NCBI GenBank assembly: GCA_023145435.1 | Contig: JAGLDS010000001.1 | Location: 115,140-160,908 of the forward strand | DNA: 45,769 nt | Reading direction: 5' to 3' | Source of the DNA: Clostridiales bacterium | Lineage (GTDB): Bacteria; Bacillota; Clostridia; DUPQ01 | Shown: in pieces, positions 1-9,075 of the stretch | Position numbering within the stretch: position 1 is the stretch's first letter | Layout: each line of letters opens with the position of its first letter | Notes under the pieces: model-generated | What the model was told of the DNA's origin: nothing | What the model saw: the letters and a program-made list of their open reading frames with translations, nothing else | Database searches by the model: none | Position numbers and translations under genes: made by a program

Positions 1-1388
1 TATCTGGTGGAGAACAAACATTGATTATGCTAGGAAAATCTCTATTAATGGCACCAGATATTTTACTAATGGATGAACCTACAAACCATTTGGACATGGA
101 TGCCGTTAAGTGGCTAGAAGGATATATTGTAGGATATAAAGGAACTGTATTTTATGTGTCTCATGATCGTTACTTTATAAATCAGACAGCAACAAAAGTA
201 ATTGAGTTATCGTTTTTACATAGTAAAACTTATAAAGGGAATTATGATGCATATCAAAAGCAAAAAATAGAATATGAGAAGGGACATTTAAAAATCTATG
301 AGAGACAACAAAAAGAGATTGAGCGATTAATGAAAACTGCTAGACAGATGAGAGCGTATGGAACAGAGACGGCAATTAAACGCGCACAAAATATGGAAAA
401 ACGTATTGAACTCATGGATAAAGTTGATAAACCTCTTAATGAGAGAAATTTGTCTTTAGCTTTTAAGACACTTAATAAAAGTGGTTATGAAATTGCTAAG
501 GCTATAAACATTAGCAAGTCGTATGGTGCACTAAGTTTGTTTAAGAATGTTAACTTCATAATTAAATCAAGTGAAAAAGTAGCTATGATTGGTCCTAATG
601 GGGCAGGTAAAAGTACGATAATTAAAATGATAACAGGAAATGAAAGTGTAGATAGTGGTGTGATTACTGTGGGGAAAAGTGTTAAATATGCATACCTAGA
701 ACAAGAAGTGATATTTAATGATGAACATAAAACTTTACTAGAAGAAGTATGTGATGAGTTGCATTTGACATTACAGTCTGGACGAGATTTATTAGGAAAA
801 TATATGTTTTCAAATGATGATGTATTTAAAAAAGTGGGAATGCTATCAGGTGGTGAGAAGAGTAGGTTACGATTGCTATTAGAATTACAAAATGATGTTA
901 ATTTGCTTATTCTTGATGAACCTACTAATCATTTAGATATTGAGTCAAGAGAAGAATTAGAGGAAGCGATTAGTCAATACCATGGAACTATGTTGTTTAT
1001 TTCTCATGATAGACATTTTATCAATAAGTTTTCAGAAAAAGTAATTGATGTGAGAGATGGTAATGTTATTACCTATGAAGGAAACTATGACTATTACAAA
1101 AAAATGATAGATAAGAAAAAAGAGGATAATGATAAATTAAAAGTTTCTAGTAAAAAACAAACTACAAATCAAAATTATGGTAAGGAGAAAAGAAAAGCTG
1201 TTTTTACTATTAATAAAACTGAAAAATTAATGGCGGAATTAGAGATGAAAATGAGTATTATTGACAAAGAAATTATTGAGTTTGCAACTGATTATATGAA
1301 ACTTCACGAATTAACAACGAAACGTGAACAATTGAATTTAGAACATGAAGAATTACTTGAAAAATGGTTTGAATTACAAGGAGAATAG
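1..1388 (+). CDS. ABC-F family ATPase, 5' end outside window
   Basis: The reading frame is open from the first bases and begins inside the first ABC domain at its signature SGGEQT, so the N-terminal part lies upstream of the window. The first domain ends with a Walker B/D-loop of the MDEPTNHLD type. A linker rich in charged residues follows, as expected for the ABC-F interdomain arm. The second domain is complete, with Walker A GPNGAGKST, signature LSGGEKSR and LLILDEPTNHLD. A charged, probably coiled-coil tail follows. There are no membrane segments. ABC-F proteins act on the ribosome (translation factors or antibiotic protection) rather than in transport; which role this one has cannot be told. 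The next gene starts 2 bases after the stop. Confidence 0.95.
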   Translation, partial: SGGEQTLIMLGKSLLMAPDILLMDEPTNHLDMDAVKWLEGYIVGYKGTVFYVSHDRYFINQTATKVIELSFLHSKTYKGNYDAYQKQKIEYEKGHLKIYERQQKEIERLMKTARQMRAYGTETAIKRAQNMEKRIELMDKVDKPLNERNLSLAFKTLNKSGYEIAKAINISKSYGALSLFKNVNFIIKSSEKVAMIGPNGAGKSTIIKMITGNESVDSGVITVGKSVKYAYLEQEVIFNDEHKTLLEEVCDELHLTLQSGRDLLGKYMFSNDDVFKKVGMLSGGEKSRLRLLLELQNDVNLLILDEPTNHLDIESREELEEAISQYHGTMLFISHDRHFINKFSEKVIDVRDGNVITYEGNYDYYKKMIDKKKEDNDKLKVSSKKQTTNQNYGKEKRKAVFTINKTEKLMAELEMKMSIIDKEIIEFATDYMKLHELTTKREQLNLEHEELLEKWFELQGE

Positions 1389-1390
1389 AA

Positions 1391-2704
1391 ATGAAAATTA
1401 TTAAAGTCGCACCATTTTTAAACGGTGTTTTATTACAAGTTGATTATATAACTAAAAATACTGAATGCTTTATAAAAAAAGTCGGTAGTGGGAGTTATGT
1501 AAAAACTCCATATATTACAATTAGTGATAGAACAATTCATATAAAAAATCTATTAAATGATATGGATTATAGTGTGTTTTTACAAGATGCTCCTTTAAGA
1601 AGTAACAATAGATTATTTAGATGTGGTGACTATGTAGGGTCTGTTATAAATTATATTCATCCAGATGATATGACATATCATCCGTCTGGAATGTGTCCTG
1701 CAAGTCCATCAATTATAAAACTCCCATCGGGACGATTACTTGTATCACATGATATATTTTTCTATTTAATGGAACAAAACATTACTTTGGTTCATTATTC
1801 AGATGATTATGGAAAAACATGGAGTTACTTATCAACCGTTACTCCTTGTTTCTGGGGAACATTATTTCTTTTTGGTGAAAATGTTTATTTAATGGGGATG
1901 GATGGAGAATATGGAGATTTATTACTTTATAAATCAAATGACGAAGGCGCAACATTTTCTAAACCAATAGTAATTTTAAAAGGTGGGAATCGTACAATTG
2001 GAGGACCACATAAGGCCCCTATGCCTATTATTAATTATAATGGATATCTTTGGACCGCAATTGAATATGGATCATGGGATATAGGTGGGCATGCATCTGG
2101 TGTTATCTCAATTGATATAAAAAAAGATTTAATGATTGCAAAAAATTGGATAGTTTCACCGTTTATTCCATATAGTAAACAATGGGAAGGAACTGTATTG
2201 TTTGATGGCGCAGGCTTTTTAGAAGGAAATGTAGTGATTAGACAAGATGGGGAACTTTGTAATATTTTACGTTATTCAACTGGTAGTAATTATAAAAATT
2301 ATGGAAAAGCAATATTGTTGTCAATTAACAAAGATAAGCCAAATGAAAAACTATCTTTTAGCAAAGTTATAAATTTTAATGGGAATAATTCTAAATTTAC
2401 TATTCGATTTGATAATAAAAGTAAAAAGTATTACACCATTGTTAATAGAGCAGATGAAGAAAATACAGGTAAACGAAATAAGGTTATATTAATGAGCTCA
2501 AGTGATGCTATTATATGGGAAGATGAAGCGATATTGCTAGATTATTCAAACTATGAAGAGGATTATACAAAACTTGGATTTCAATATATTGATTTTATTT
2601 TTCATGGAGATAAGATTCTTTATGTATCTAGAACAGCCATTAATGGGGCCATAACTTTCCACGATTCAAATTGCATTACATTTCATGAACATACTTATAT
2701 TTGA
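1391..2704 (+). CDS. Sialidase-like (BNR/Asp-box) protein, cytoplasmic
   Basis: This 437-residue protein has the look of a six-bladed sialidase/neuraminidase propeller. It contains an Asp-box YSDDYGKTW near residue 137, a second degenerate one (SNDEGATF), and the SPSIIKLPSGRLLVSHD strand pattern typical of exo-alpha-sialidase-like proteins. No signal peptide or membrane segment is visible, so it should act in the cytoplasm on imported oligosaccharide. The ATG is preceded by AAGGAG inside the end of the ABC-F gene, 2 bases away, which suggests co-transcription. The last 10 bases overlap the convergent folA. True sialidase activity is not established: many Asp-box proteins cleave other glycans. 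A second protein of the same broad class lies at 11027-12259. Confidence 0.8.
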   Translation: MKIIKVAPFLNGVLLQVDYITKNTECFIKKVGSGSYVKTPYITISDRTIHIKNLLNDMDYSVFLQDAPLRSNNRLFRCGDYVGSVINYIHPDDMTYHPSGMCPASPSIIKLPSGRLLVSHDIFFYLMEQNITLVHYSDDYGKTWSYLSTVTPCFWGTLFLFGENVYLMGMDGEYGDLLLYKSNDEGATFSKPIVILKGGNRTIGGPHKAPMPIINYNGYLWTAIEYGSWDIGGHASGVISIDIKKDLMIAKNWIVSPFIPYSKQWEGTVLFDGAGFLEGNVVIRQDGELCNILRYSTGSNYKNYGKAILLSINKDKPNEKLSFSKVINFNGNNSKFTIRFDNKSKKYYTIVNRADEENTGKRNKVILMSSSDAIIWEDEAILLDYSNYEEDYTKLGFQYIDFIFHGDKILYVSRTAINGAITFHDSNCITFHEHTYI

Positions 2705-3192
2705 GTGTTGATATATTCATATACTGTAAAAGGTGTGCCATCATTGGTGAATTTGGTATCATGGATTTTATCAATTTTCCAATGGTCTAATAAATCTAAG
2801 TTTGGGAAATAAGTATCAACCTTATAAGTGTTATCAATTTTTGTAATATAAGCTTTCTTACAATACTTTTCAAAGGTTTGATAAATACTTTGTCCACCAA
2901 TAATAAATACATCTTCACTAGGTAACTCTTTGACTAACTCAATTAAAGTCAGGACACCATTAACTGTAGTTGCACCATTAACTTTAAAATTCTCATCTCT
3001 TGTTAAAATAATATTATGTCTATTTTTTAATGGAAGTTGTTTAGGAAAGGATAAAAAAGTAATTCTTCCCATTACCACTGTTTTATTTATAGTCATATTT
3101 TTGAAAAATTTCATATCTTCTGGAATATACCAAGGCATATTATTCTTGGCACCAATTCCCCAATTTTTATCAACTGCAACGATCATATTCAT
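2695..3192 (-). CDS. folA: Dihydrofolate reductase
   Basis: The 165-residue product is a normal-length DHFR that reduces dihydrofolate to tetrahydrofolate with NADPH in the cytoplasm. Family marks are the N-terminal MIVAVDKNWGIGAKNNMPW, the PEDMKFFKNMT segment with the substrate-binding acid, VVMGRITF, and the VFIIGGQSIY strand. It lies 12 bases after thyA on the same strand, the classic pairing in which DHFR recycles the dihydrofolate made by thymidylate synthase. Its 3' end overlaps the end of the convergent sialidase-like gene by 10 bases, and no terminator hairpin is visible between them. Confidence 0.97.
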   Translation of the reverse strand: MNMIVAVDKNWGIGAKNNMPWYIPEDMKFFKNMTINKTVVMGRITFLSFPKQLPLKNRHNIILTRDENFKVNGATTVNGVLTLIELVKELPSEDVFIIGGQSIYQTFEKYCKKAYITKIDNTYKVDTYFPNLDLLDHWKIDKIHDTKFTNDGTPFTVYEYINTQI

Positions 3193-3204
3193 TATTGTCT
3201 CTCC

Positions 3205-4032
3205 TTATATTGCAATGGGAAAACTAATGTGTTCTCCCTTTTTATATCCATTTAATTTAAAATCAGTAGTCAAAAAATCATAAAAATCATCTTTTTCCTT
3301 GTTCATAATAAATTGTGGGGCTTCATATTGTTTTCGAGTTATTAGTTCTTCAATGAGTGGGATGTGTCTATCATATATATGTGCATCTGCGATAACATGT
3401 ACAAATTCACCAGGTTCTAATCCACTTACATGAGCAAATAGATGAGTTAAAGTAGCATACTGTACTACATTCCAGTTATTTGCAGCTAATATGTCTTGTG
3501 AACGTTGGTTTAATATTGTATTTAGTTTATTTCCAGTAACATTAAAAGTCATAGAGTATGCACAAGGATATAAGTTCATCTCATTAAGATCATGATGATT
3601 ATATATATTAGTCATGATTCTTCTGCTATATGGATTGTTTTTCAAATCAAATAATACTCTATCTACTTGATCAAACAAACCTTCCTTGTATTGGTGTTTA
3701 ATTCCCAATTGATAACCATATGCTTTTCCTATTGAACCATCATCATTAGCCCAAGAATCCCAAATTTTTGATTTCAAATCATTTATGTTATTTGATTTTT
3801 TTTGCCAAATCCATAAGATTTCATCTACTGATTTTTTTAATGAAGTATGCTTCAATGTCATAATTGGAAATTCTTTTGATAAATCATATCGATTAACAAC
3901 TCCAAATTTTTTAATTGTATGTGCAGGTTGACCATCTTCCCAGTGAGGACGAATTTTTTGTCCCTTGGAACTAATACCATTTTTTAAAATATCACGGCAC
4001 ATATCTATAAAAACCTTATCAGCATAACTCAT
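3205..4032 (-). CDS. thyA: Thymidylate synthase (ThyA type)
   Basis: This enzyme converts dUMP to dTMP using methylene-tetrahydrofolate and releases dihydrofolate for the adjacent folA product. The 275-residue length fits. Visible signatures are the phosphate-binding RR pair (R138-R139), the catalytic cysteine C157 in YPCAYSMTF, the NQRSQD block near residue 175, and the FVHVIADAHIYDRH dUMP-binding block. The usual PCH after the catalytic Cys reads PCA here, a variant seen in part of the family. The ATG follows a good AAGGAG site (read leftward), and an extended -10-like element lies about 30-40 bases upstream, so thyA-folA may have its own promoter besides read-through from the aldolase gene. 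Confidence 0.97.
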   Translation of the reverse strand: MSYADKVFIDMCRDILKNGISSKGQKIRPHWEDGQPAHTIKKFGVVNRYDLSKEFPIMTLKHTSLKKSVDEILWIWQKKSNNINDLKSKIWDSWANDDGSIGKAYGYQLGIKHQYKEGLFDQVDRVLFDLKNNPYSRRIMTNIYNHHDLNEMNLYPCAYSMTFNVTGNKLNTILNQRSQDILAANNWNVVQYATLTHLFAHVSGLEPGEFVHVIADAHIYDRHIPLIEELITRKQYEAPQFIMNKEKDDFYDFLTTDFKLNGYKKGEHISFPIAI

Positions 4033-4061
4033 GAATTGACTCCTTAAACTTACTTTTATTT

Positions 4062-4070
4062 ATAATACCA
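4062..4070 (-). promoter_or_regulatory. Possible extended -10 promoter of thyA-folA
   Basis: Read leftward, the 55-base gap before thyA contains TGGTATTAT, a TGn-extended -10 element, with no convincing -35. It would allow thyA-folA to be expressed separately from the upstream aldolase gene. This is a motif call only. Confidence 0.3.
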
Positions 4071-4087
4071 AAATATATTTCATTATT

Positions 4088-4696
4088 CTACCAAGCTAAT
4101 AATTTCTTTACTTCATCATCAGGTAAATTGCTTGGGCCCCCAAGTAATTTGTTTAATAACAAAACTTTAGCGATGCTTTCAATTGATTCTAATTTAAAAT
4201 AAGCATCATATATATCTTTTCCAAATGCAACTATTCCATGGTTTTGTAATAAAACCACATCATAATCAAATATATAATTTTTTAAATCAGCATAAACTTC
4301 TTTTGTCGAAGGAGTCCCATATTTTATAATTGGAACTTTTTTAAATAGGGCAATCATTTCAGGGTATGCTTTGCTTTCAATAGGTTGATTAGCCATTGCA
4401 AAAGCAGTAGCATATGGTGAATGCGCATGAACTACTGCATTAATATCTTTACGCAATCTATAAGCTTCTAAATGAAGCCCAGTTTCACTAGAAATTTTGT
4501 ATTTTCCATTTTTAACGTGTCCATTTAAATCGATGGTCATTAGCATAGATTCATCTAAAAAACCTTTGCAAATTTGTGATGGGGTTATAATAATCTCATC
4601 ATTATTTTTGATAGAGATATTTCCTTCAAAAGCATTAACCATTTCTTTTTGATACATCGTTTTTGCTATTTTGATAATATCATTTTTGTGATTCAT
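4088..4696 (-). CDS. Class II aldolase/adducin family protein (L-fuculose-phosphate aldolase-like)
   Basis: The 202-residue protein matches zinc-dependent class II aldolases of the FucA/AraD/adducin fold, which split or epimerise short phosphosugars in the cytoplasm. Visible features are the FEGNISIK substrate loop near residue 23, SETGLHLE with the acid E72, the zinc pair H90/H92 in VVHAHSPYA, and the third zinc ligand H153 in LLQNHGIVAFG. Length and motifs fit L-fuculose-1-phosphate aldolase best, but related members act on ribulose, rhamnulose or methylthioribulose phosphates. It is transcribed away from the URO-D family gene and is first in the leftward run to thyA and folA. Confidence 0.88.
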   Translation of the reverse strand: MNHKNDIIKIAKTMYQKEMVNAFEGNISIKNNDEIIITPSQICKGFLDESMLMTIDLNGHVKNGKYKISSETGLHLEAYRLRKDINAVVHAHSPYATAFAMANQPIESKAYPEMIALFKKVPIIKYGTPSTKEVYADLKNYIFDYDVVLLQNHGIVAFGKDIYDAYFKLESIESIAKVLLLNKLLGGPSNLPDDEVKKLLAW

Positions 4697-4715
4697 TATT
4701 TACCTCAATTTACTG

Positions 4716-4744
4716 TTTTATATTATTATCTTATCATATATAAT
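4716..4744 (+). promoter_or_regulatory. Probable promoter of the URO-D family gene
   Basis: A perfect -10 TATAAT sits at 4739-4744, with a poor -35 (TTTTAT) 17 bases upstream, in the 76-base divergent gap between the aldolase and URO-D family genes. The ribosome site ahead of the ATG is modest (AGAGGCAAG). Confidence 0.45.
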
Positions 4745-4772
4745 ATAGAAAAGTGTAGAAAGAGGCAAGAAC

Positions 4773-5738
4773 ATGAACTCAAGAGAATTAGTAAGAAAAG
4801 TTATTAAAGGTGAAGAAGTTAAGAAGACACCTGTGTATGGATGGGTAAGTGCAAATTTAGATAAACAGATTAGTGAACGTTTTGGTTCAGTTAGAAATTT
4901 TGAAGATCATTATGAATATGATTTAGCACATATATTTGGAGGTCCATCTCCATATAATACAAAGGAAATTCTACCTCATATTAAGAATAAAACATATGTA
5001 ACTCCTGAACAGGCGTTGGAGATGCCATTTCGCGAAGTAACTAGTGATGATTATATAAGAGTAAAGAAAAATTTAGATTTTTACCAAAAAGACAGACAAC
5101 GTTTCTGCTATGTGCAGACACCTGGCATTTTTGAAAGTCTTAATGATATTTTTGGTATAGAAAATCATCTAATGTATATGGCTTTGTATCCAGAAAAAAT
5201 CAAAGAAGTTTACAGAAAACAGGCCTTATGGAATAAAAATAACGCAGAAAATCTAATGGACCTTGGTGTGGATATGATTCATATATCTGACGACTGGGGT
5301 GCACAAAACAGCATGATGTTTAGCGCTGACATGTGGAAAGAATATATTTTCCCAAATTATAAAATCATGGCGGATGCTGTTAAGAAACGAGATGTATTTT
5401 TAAGCCTTCATTCTGATGGTAATATTAATGCCGCATTAGATGGTGTTGTTGAATTAGGGTTTGACGTTGTTCATCCATATCAAGAAGCTGCTAATATGAG
5501 CTATGATACATATCTTGATAAGTACCAAGATAAGTTTGCGATTCTAGGCGGTTTATGTATTCAGACTACTTTAGGATTTAATGATTATGCTAATCTTGAA
5601 AGTGAGATAAGAAGAATCTTTAAAACACTTAAAGGAAAAAGATGGATAGTATGTACTACACATTTCGTACAAGACCACTGTTCAGTCGATGAATTAGTAT
5701 TTGCTTATGATTTAGTTAATAAGTTAGCTAAAGAATAA
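4773..5738 (+). CDS. Uroporphyrinogen decarboxylase (URO-D) family protein
   Basis: This 321-residue protein resembles the URO-D superfamily, a TIM barrel that includes HemE and the cobalamin/corrinoid methyltransferases MtaA and CmuA. Supporting segments are the N-terminal NSRELVRKVIKGEEVKKTPV pattern, DMIHISDDWGAQNSMMFS, the LSLHSDGNI strand, GFDVVHPYQEAANM, and the ILGGLCIQTT strand. No other haem biosynthesis gene is nearby, and the short divergent sequences typical of gut clostridial URO-D-like proteins argue against HemE itself. It may be a methyltransferase or a sugar-pathway enzyme; its substrate is unknown. It stands alone, divergent from the aldolase gene, with a probable promoter of its own. 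Confidence 0.82.
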   Translation: MNSRELVRKVIKGEEVKKTPVYGWVSANLDKQISERFGSVRNFEDHYEYDLAHIFGGPSPYNTKEILPHIKNKTYVTPEQALEMPFREVTSDDYIRVKKNLDFYQKDRQRFCYVQTPGIFESLNDIFGIENHLMYMALYPEKIKEVYRKQALWNKNNAENLMDLGVDMIHISDDWGAQNSMMFSADMWKEYIFPNYKIMADAVKKRDVFLSLHSDGNINAALDGVVELGFDVVHPYQEAANMSYDTYLDKYQDKFAILGGLCIQTTLGFNDYANLESEIRRIFKTLKGKRWIVCTTHFVQDHCSVDELVFAYDLVNKLAKE

Positions 5739-5824
5739 TATAGCTTTATAAAATTGAATAAATAATTTGAAAATTGTGGTTGAATTTTATCTTCAATTGT
5801 ATTAACATTATTAAAACTCGTTCC

Positions 5825-5853
5825 TTGATTTATTTAATTATATATACTATAAT
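5825..5853 (+). promoter_or_regulatory. Sigma-A type promoter before divIC-like gene
   Basis: TTGATT (5825-5830) and TATAAT (5848-5853) are separated by 17 bases, a near-consensus housekeeping promoter about 30 bases upstream of the division gene. The rest of the 143-base gap back to 5739 is AT-rich with no other feature I can support. Confidence 0.7.
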
Positions 5854-5881
5854 TTCAATATACAAAAGATAAGGTAAAATT

Positions 5882-6160
5882 ATGAAAAATAAATTTACAG
5901 GGTTATTAATATTTTTCGCAAAAGTCGGGTTTTTAGGATATGTTGTATATATCCTTATTTCACAACAACCGTTGATAGATGCAAAAGAACAGGAAAAAGG
6001 CCAATTGGAAAATTTATTAACAGACCAAAAAGTGATTGAAGTACAATTAAAAGGGAATCTGCAAACCGTTGATTCTTTACTATATATAGAGCAGGTGGCT
6101 AAAGAAAAGCTCGGAATGGTAAAACCCGGCGAAAGGGTTTTTATTGATATTAAAAAATGA
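5882..6160 (+). CDS. Septum formation initiator, DivIC/FtsB family
   Basis: The 92-residue product has the typical DivIC/FtsB layout: a short cytoplasmic N-terminus (KNK), one membrane helix from about residue 8 to 27, then a charged coiled-coil-prone segment (about 35-65), ending in a conserved EQVAKEKLGMVKPGERVFI block. Such proteins pair with FtsL and DivIB/FtsQ at the division septum and help activate wall synthesis. It has a good promoter and is followed within 10 bases by a terminator-like hairpin, so it is probably mostly monocistronic. DivIC is the likely Bacillota name, but FtsL-like assignment cannot be excluded from sequence this short. Confidence 0.88.
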   Translation: MKNKFTGLLIFFAKVGFLGYVVYILISQQPLIDAKEQEKGQLENLLTDQKVIEVQLKGNLQTVDSLLYIEQVAKEKLGMVKPGERVFIDIKK

Positions 6161-6165
6161 TTACG

Positions 6166-6194
6166 AGCCGGAATCCTTATGGGATTTCGGTTTT
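6166..6194 (+). terminator. Rho-independent terminator after the divIC-like gene
   Basis: A 9-bp stem CCGGAATCC / GGATTTCGG (one G-U pair) with a 5-base loop is followed by TTTT. It lies between the divIC-like stop and leuC, only about 24 bases before the leuC ATG, so it either ends the division transcript or acts as an attenuator for leuCDB. Confidence 0.65.
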
Positions 6195-6217
6195 AGTATA
6201 CAGAAGAGGTGTAAAAA

Positions 6218-7477
6218 ATGAAAATGACAATGACTCAAAAAATACTAGCTAAACATGCAAACCTTGAGTTTGTAGAGCCAGGACAATTAATTATGGCTGA
6301 TTTAGATATGGTATTAGGAAATGACATTACCACCCCAGTTGCTGTAAATGAATTTAGAAAAATTGGACTTGATAAAGTATTTGACGAAGATAAGATTGCA
6401 ATTGTACCAGACCACTTTTGTCCTAACAAAGATATTAAAAGTGCAGAACAAGTTAAATTCATAAGAGAATTTGCAAAGGGAATGAGTGTAAAGAATTTTT
6501 TTGAAGTAGGGCAGATGGGAATAGAACATGCACTATTACCAGAAAAAGGTTTAGTTACAGCAGGTGATGTTGTTATTGGAGCTGATTCACATACTTGTAC
6601 ATATGGAGCTCTTGGTGCTTTTTCAACAGGAGTTGGTAGTACTGATATGGCCAGTGGTATGGCAACTGGTAAAGCGTGGTTTAAGGTTCCAGAAGCAATA
6701 AAATTTACATTAACTAATAAATTAGAAAAAAACATTTCAGGGAAAGATTTAATTTTACATATCATTGGAATGATTGGTGTAGATGGTGCTCTTTATAAAT
6801 CTATGGAGTTTGTAGGAGAAGGTGTTAAAACTTTGACTATTGACGATCGTTTTACTATTGCGAACATGGCAATAGAAGCTGGTGCGAAAAACGGCATTTT
6901 TCCTGTTGATGATATCACTCTTGAATATATTAAAGAACATTCAACAAAACCATATGAAGTATTTGAAGCAGATGAAGGTGCAATATATTCAAAAGAAATA
7001 ATTATTGATTTATCAAAAATAGAAATGACTGTGTCATTTCCACATTTGCCAGATAATACTAGAACAATTGATGAAGTAGGAGATATTAAAATAGATCAAG
7101 TTGTTATTGGTTCATGTACTAATGGTAGAATACAAGATATGCGTGAAGCAGCTTCAATCTTTAAAGGACACACCGTTCATCCTGACGTTAGGTGTATTAT
7201 ATTCCCGGCTACACAGAAAATTTGGAAACAAGCAATGAATGAAGGTTTGTTTGATATATTTATTGATGCAGGGGCAGCTATTTCTACACCAACATGTGGA
7301 CCATGTCTAGGCGGACACATGGGTGTTTTAGCTAAAGGAGAACGAGCCGTTTCAACAACTAACAGAAATTTCGTTGGGCGAATGGGCCATCCAGAAAGTG
7401 AAGTATATTTATCTTCACCAATTGTTGCAGCAGCAAGTGCTATTTTAGGTAAAATTGGCTCACCTGATGAATTATAG
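6218..7477 (+). CDS. leuC: 3-isopropylmalate dehydratase large subunit
   Basis: LeuC carries the 4Fe-4S cluster that, with LeuD, isomerises 2-isopropylmalate to 3-isopropylmalate in leucine biosynthesis. The cluster cysteines are visible as C300 in GSCTNGR and C360/C363 in TCGPCLGG, together with [13 protein letters not shown] and the active-site [10 protein letters not shown]. At 419 residues it belongs to the short LeuC/HacA-type group common in Clostridia and archaea, so homoaconitate or citramalate-derived substrates are conceivable. The ATG follows AAGAGGTG. leuD starts 9 bases downstream and leuB follows, so the three form one operon. leuA is not in this window, and no T-box or leader peptide is visible in the 57-base upstream gap. 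Confidence 0.96.
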   Translation: MKMTMTQKILAKHANLEFVEPGQLIMADLDMVLGNDITTPVAVNEFRKIGLDKVFDEDKIAIVPDHFCPNKDIKSAEQVKFIREFAKGMSVKNFFEVGQMGIEHALLPEKGLVTAGDVVIGADSHTCTYGALGAFSTGVGSTDMASGMATGKAWFKVPEAIKFTLTNKLEKNISGKDLILHIIGMIGVDGALYKSMEFVGEGVKTLTIDDRFTIANMAIEAGAKNGIFPVDDITLEYIKEHSTKPYEVFEADEGAIYSKEIIIDLSKIEMTVSFPHLPDNTRTIDEVGDIKIDQVVIGSCTNGRIQDMREAASIFKGHTVHPDVRCIIFPATQKIWKQAMNEGLFDIFIDAGAAISTPTCGPCLGGHMGVLAKGERAVSTTNRNFVGRMGHPESEVYLSSPIVAAASAILGKIGSPDEL

Positions 7478-7486
7478 GAGAAAATT

Positions 7487-7978
7487 ATGAAAGCAAGTGG
7501 AAAAGTTATAAAATATGGGAATAATGTTGATACAGATGTAATCATCCCAGCAAGATATTTAAACACATCAGATCCAGCTGAATTAGCTAGTCACTGTATG
7601 GAAGATATTGATAGTGAATTTGTTAATAAAGTTAATAAAGGCGACATTATAGTTGCACTAAAAAACTTTGGTTGTGGTTCAAGTAGAGAACACGCACCAA
7701 TTGCTATTAAAGAATCAGGTATTTCTTGCGTAATCGCAAATACTTTTGCAAGAATTTTTTATCGTAATGCTGTTAACATAGGATTACCAATTCTTGAATG
7801 TGAACAAGCTGCAAATGAAATTGAAGAAGGGGATCAGGTAACAGTTGATTTTGACGCTGGAATAATTATTAATGAAACAAAAAACAAGCAATATACAGCA
7901 CAACCATTTCCGCCTTTTATGCAAGAAATAATGAAAAGTGAAGGTTTAATAGGATATATTAAGAAAAACATGAAATGA
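7487..7978 (+). CDS. leuD: 3-isopropylmalate dehydratase small subunit
   Basis: This 163-residue swivelling-domain protein is the partner of LeuC in the isopropylmalate isomerase heterodimer. Characteristic parts are the [17 protein letters not shown] start, the [15 protein letters not shown] loop that places the catalytic serine, and the [22 protein letters not shown] block. It starts with ATG after AGGAG, 9 bases from leuC, and leuB begins 7 bases after its stop. Length is normal for the short clostridial and archaeal type. Confidence 0.96.
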   Translation: MKASGKVIKYGNNVDTDVIIPARYLNTSDPAELASHCMEDIDSEFVNKVNKGDIIVALKNFGCGSSREHAPIAIKESGISCVIANTFARIFYRNAVNIGLPILECEQAANEIEEGDQVTVDFDAGIIINETKNKQYTAQPFPPFMQEIMKSEGLIGYIKKNMK

Positions 7979-7985
7979 GGAATAA

Positions 7986-9041
7986 ATGAAAACATATAAC
8001 ATTGCAGTATTAAAAGGAGATGGAATTGGTCCAGACGTGATCAATTGTGCCATTGATATTTTAGATAAAGTAGCAAAAAAACACGGATTTGCCATGAACT
8101 ATTCAGAGGCCTTAATTGGTGGAATTGCTATTGATGAAACAGGGAATCCACTTCCAGATGAAACAATTGCTATTTGCAAAAAAAGTAATGCTGTTATGCT
8201 TGGTGCAGTGGGTGGACCAAAATGGGATGATGCTCCAATTAGACCAGAAGCAGGGTTACTTGGAATTAGAAAAGCTCTTGGCTTATTTGCTAATCTTAGA
8301 CCGGCAATCATTTATGATGCGTTAAAAGATGCTTCACCACTGAAAGCTAAAGTAATTGGTGATGAATTAGATATACTAGTAGTTAGAGAATTAACAGGTG
8401 GGATTTACTTTGGCGAAAAAGAAAAAGGTAAAGATTATTCTCTTGATACTATGAAGTATTCAATCAATGAAGTGAAAAGAATTGCTACTGTTGGTTTTGA
8501 ATCAGCTATGAAGAGAAATAAGATACTAACAAGTGTTGATAAAGCTAATGTATTAGAAAGCTCACGTTTGTGGAGAAAAGTAGTAATTGAAGTGGCTAAA
8601 GACTACCCTGAAGTAACTTTGAATCACATGTATGTTGATAATGCTGCTATGCAATTAGTAAGAGATCCACATCAATTTGATGTAATTGTAACATCAAACA
8701 TGTTTGGTGATATTTTATCTGATGAAGCTTCCATGATTACAGGGTCAATTGGTATGTTGCCATCAGCTAGTTTGGCAATTGGAACCATGGGTCTTTATGA
8801 ACCAGTTCATGGTTCGGCTCCTGATATCGCAGGTCAGAACAAAGCTAATCCAATAGCTACAATTTTATCAGTTGCCATGATGCTACGTTTTTCGTTTAAA
8901 GAGATTAATGCAGCTAATGATATTGAAAAAGCAGTTAATAGTGTGTTAGATTTAGGATATAGAACTGGTGATATTGCAATTGAAAGTGAAACGCCAATTG
9001 GTACCAATGAAATGAGTATTTTAATTAGTGAACAATTATAA
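7986..9041 (+). CDS. leuB: 3-isopropylmalate dehydrogenase
   Basis: LeuB oxidises and decarboxylates 3-isopropylmalate to 2-oxoisocaproate with NAD+. The 351-residue chain shows the family opening [11 protein letters not shown], the substrate arginine region [39 protein letters not shown] with the active-site lysine, the metal-site [15 protein letters not shown], and the NAD-binding [18 protein letters not shown]. Nothing is missing. It is the last gene of leuCDB and is followed within 6 bases by a strong hairpin terminator shared with the convergent heparinase-like gene. Confidence 0.97.
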   Translation: MKTYNIAVLKGDGIGPDVINCAIDILDKVAKKHGFAMNYSEALIGGIAIDETGNPLPDETIAICKKSNAVMLGAVGGPKWDDAPIRPEAGLLGIRKALGLFANLRPAIIYDALKDASPLKAKVIGDELDILVVRELTGGIYFGEKEKGKDYSLDTMKYSINEVKRIATVGFESAMKRNKILTSVDKANVLESSRLWRKVVIEVAKDYPEVTLNHMYVDNAAMQLVRDPHQFDVIVTSNMFGDILSDEASMITGSIGMLPSASLAIGTMGLYEPVHGSAPDIAGQNKANPIATILSVAMMLRFSFKEINAANDIEKAVNSVLDLGYRTGDIAIESETPIGTNEMSILISEQL

Positions 9042-9046
9042 AATTT

Positions 9047-9075
9047 AGACCGGATATCCGGTCTTATTTTTTTAT
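9047..9075. terminator. Bidirectional rho-independent terminator
   Basis: The perfect stem AGACCGG-ATAT-CCGGTCT (9047-9064) is followed by TATTTTTTT on the plus strand, ending leuCDB. The stop codon of the leftward heparinase-like gene lies at its right edge. The minus-strand tail (AAATTTT) is weaker, so termination is probably stronger for leuB. Confidence 0.85.

Noticed and set aside
2930-3283. Plus-strand open frame opposite folA
   Set aside because: Antisense to folA with hydrophobic low-complexity translation and no ribosome site.
6235-6765. Long minus-strand open frame opposite leuC
   Set aside because: It is a shadow of the well-conserved leuC; its translation shows no family pattern and it has no ribosome site.
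7177-7566. Minus-strand open frame across the leuC-leuD junction
   Set aside because: It overlaps two secure genes on the other strand and has no recognisable motif.
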